The position numbers and the translations under genes are program-made. Positions 63,021 to 64,000 of a stretch of DNA of 64,000 bases are shown in pieces (position 1 is the stretch's first letter; each line of letters starts with the position of its first letter). The notes below the pieces were generated by a model. That model was not told where the DNA came from, did no database searches, and was given only the letters and a program-made list of their open reading frames with translations. Location: NCBI GenBank assembly GCA_965223725.1, contig CBDCXE010000001.1:310001-374000 (forward strand), read 5' to 3'. This DNA comes from CBDCXE01 sp965223725 [NCBI: Nitrospinota bacterium] (GTDB lineage: Bacteria; Nitrospinota_A; UBA7883).

Positions 63021-63287
63021 ATGAGGAAGTCGAAGTTCACCGACCAGCAGATAGCTTTCGCCTTGCAACAGGCCGAGACGGGGACACCTGTGGCCGAGGT
63101 GGTTCGTAAGATGGGTATCTGCGAGCAGACGTTTTATCGCTGGAAGAAGATCTATGCCGGTCTCGGCCCAGCTGAAGTTCGCAGGCTCCGCCAGCTTGAA
63201 GAAGAGAATGGCCGCCTGAAGAAGCTGGTGGCGGATCTGTCGCTCGACAAGTCGATGCTGCAGGATGCTCTCAGAAAAAAGTTTTAA
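63021..63287 (+). CDS. IS3-family transposase OrfA
   Basis: The 88-residue protein has the helix-turn-helix of OrfA (FTDQQIAFALQQAETGTPVAE, then VVRKMGICEQTFYRWKKIY) and a leucine-zipper-like end (LRQLEEENGRLKKLVADLSLD) that mediates multimerisation. It binds the IS ends. GGAG precedes the ATG. It ends in the slip site, so it is also the N-terminus of the OrfAB transposase. Confidence 0.95.
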   Translation: MRKSKFTDQQIAFALQQAETGTPVAEVVRKMGICEQTFYRWKKIYAGLGPAEVRRLRQLEEENGRLKKLVADLSLDKSMLQDALRKKF

Positions 63288-64000
63288 GGCCTGGTCAGCA
63301 GCGTCAACTGGTGCAGGAGATGAAGGATACGTATCGAGCGCCCGAACGCCATATATGCAAAGCGTTTGAGTTTGCTCGCTCGACGATCCGGTACCAATCG
63401 GTTGCTCCTGACCAGGCCGTGTTACGAGCTCGTATTTGTCAGTTGGCGGCAGACCGTCCTCGATACGGTTACCAGCGAATATATACCCTGCTTCGTCGGG
63501 AAGGTTGGAAGGTGAACCACAAACGTGTGTTGCGTTTGTACCGCCTTGAAGGGCTTGGCTTGCGCATGCGGCGCCCGAAGCGTCACGTGTCGGCCAGGAG
63601 TCGCGGAGCCCGTGAAGTGGCGACCGAGCTTAATGAGAGCTGGAGCATGGATTTCGTGACCGACGCTCTGTTTGATGGCCGCCGGTTTCGGGCTTTGACG
63701 ATAGTCGATAATTTTAGTCGGGAGAGCCTTGGGATGTTGGTTGACAAGAAGGTTACCGGTGAGATGGTTTCATCATTTTTGACGCAGCTTGTTTATATAC
63801 GTAGCGCGCCTAAAAGTATTCGGGTGGATAACGGTCCAGAGTTTATTTCGAAGGCGTTGGACAAGTGGGCGTATGAGCGGAAGGTAGAGTTGGATTTTTC
63901 GAGGCCCGGCAAGCCCACGGATAACGCTTTCATAGAGTCATTCAACGGAAGTTTTCGGGATGAATGTTTGAACACACATTGGTTCTTGTCAATGGAGGAT
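63281..64000 (+). CDS. IS3-family transposase OrfB (partial, by -1 frameshift)
   Basis: The frame is -1 relative to orfA and is entered at A6G (63275-63281). From there it reads VLRPGQQRQLVQEMKDTYRA, an HTH_21-type region (RYGYQRIYTLLRREGWKVNH), and an rve integrase core with all three acidic residues: Asp in SMDFVTDAL, Asp in IRVDNGPEFIS and Glu in NAFIESFNG. The frame is open to the window edge, so the last part is missing. No stop is seen; the copy looks functional. Confidence 0.92.

Larger units (their letters stand above)
62940..64000 (+). mobile_element. IS3-family (IS407-type) insertion sequence, left part
   Basis: The element probably starts with TGACCTCTTCCCTTTAAATT at 62940, a good match to the terminal repeats of this group, 81 bp before orfA. 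It contains orfA, an A6G slip site and most of orfB; the right end lies outside the window, so the second inverted repeat and target duplication cannot be seen. Confidence 0.8.

Noticed and set aside
1-64000. tRNA, rRNA and CRISPR arrays
   Set aside because: Reading by eye found no cloverleaf-like segment, no rRNA-like sequence and no regularly spaced direct repeats with unique spacers. The repeat blocks seen are coding. A covariance-model scan could still reveal a small RNA.

Overview
The window is a dense, roughly balanced-GC bacterial chromosome segment with short intergenic gaps and many 1-8 bp gene overlaps. It carries signal-peptide proteins, lipoproteins, an outer-membrane barrel, a BamE-like protein and a type IV pilus-type minor pilin cassette, so the organism is a diderm (Gram-negative). 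Several traits fit a deltaproteobacterial/Desulfobacterota-like lineage or a neighbouring phylum: an extra SPOUT RNA methyltransferase between trmD and rplS, an atpZ-atpI-atpB-atpE cluster without the F1 genes, NAD-type dihydroorotate dehydrogenase (PyrK/PyrD), two-subunit class I fumarase, a PASTA protein next to rpe, pyruvoyl-dependent arginine decarboxylase and an MtrH-type methyltransferase. This placement is inference; no rRNA or tRNA gene is visible.

Layout. 0-6 kb (mostly minus strand): partial ParA/MinD-like ATPase with an altered Walker A, Cys-rich protein, rpe, PASTA protein, a decayed BRCT-domain fragment, Sel1 lipoprotein, M48 protease (+), MscL with a zinc ribbon. 6.2-13.9 kb (+): the two ATPases of an oligopeptide ABC transporter (oppD, oppF), separated by an outer-membrane protein, a lytic transglycosylase and small genes, then an MtrH-family methyltransferase behind a large hairpin. 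14-17.2 kb: TfoX/YjbR-like protein, 7TMR-DISM diguanylate cyclase, ZnuA-like protein. 17.3-22.8 kb: two giant exported proteins with different N-termini but the same six-repeat FG-GAP/VCBS-like C-terminus. 22.9-25.1 kb: argF-argD. 25.2-30.4 kb: lipoprotein, four minor pilin-like genes, transglutaminase. 30.4-39.1 kb: pyrK-pyrD, the fumA-fumB-polX-nth operon, LOG protein, trpB-trpA. 39.2-42 kb: third repeat giant, whose signal peptide is split by a frameshift. 42.2-51.8 kb: ankyrin protein, TMEM43 protein, and a minus-strand run AsmA-methyltransferase-DUF3108-nadE-pdaD. 51.9-58.8 kb: ffh-rpsP-khpA-rimM-trmD-RNA methyltransferase-rplS, nuoE-like gene, atpZ-I-B-E. 58.9-64 kb: fourth, divergent repeat giant, envelope lipoproteins, and an IS3-family element running off the right edge.

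The most distinctive content is the set of four paralogous secreted proteins: three CSLREA beta-helix proteins and one SBBP-repeat protein, all ending in five or six approximately 49-residue Asp-rich repeats. Next come the pilin cassette with one very large lectin-like member, the opp/lytic transglycosylase/outer-membrane gene mix, and the hairpin-preceded mtrH-like gene. Housekeeping blocks (translation, ATP synthase, arginine, tryptophan, pyrimidine, NAD) look ordinary.
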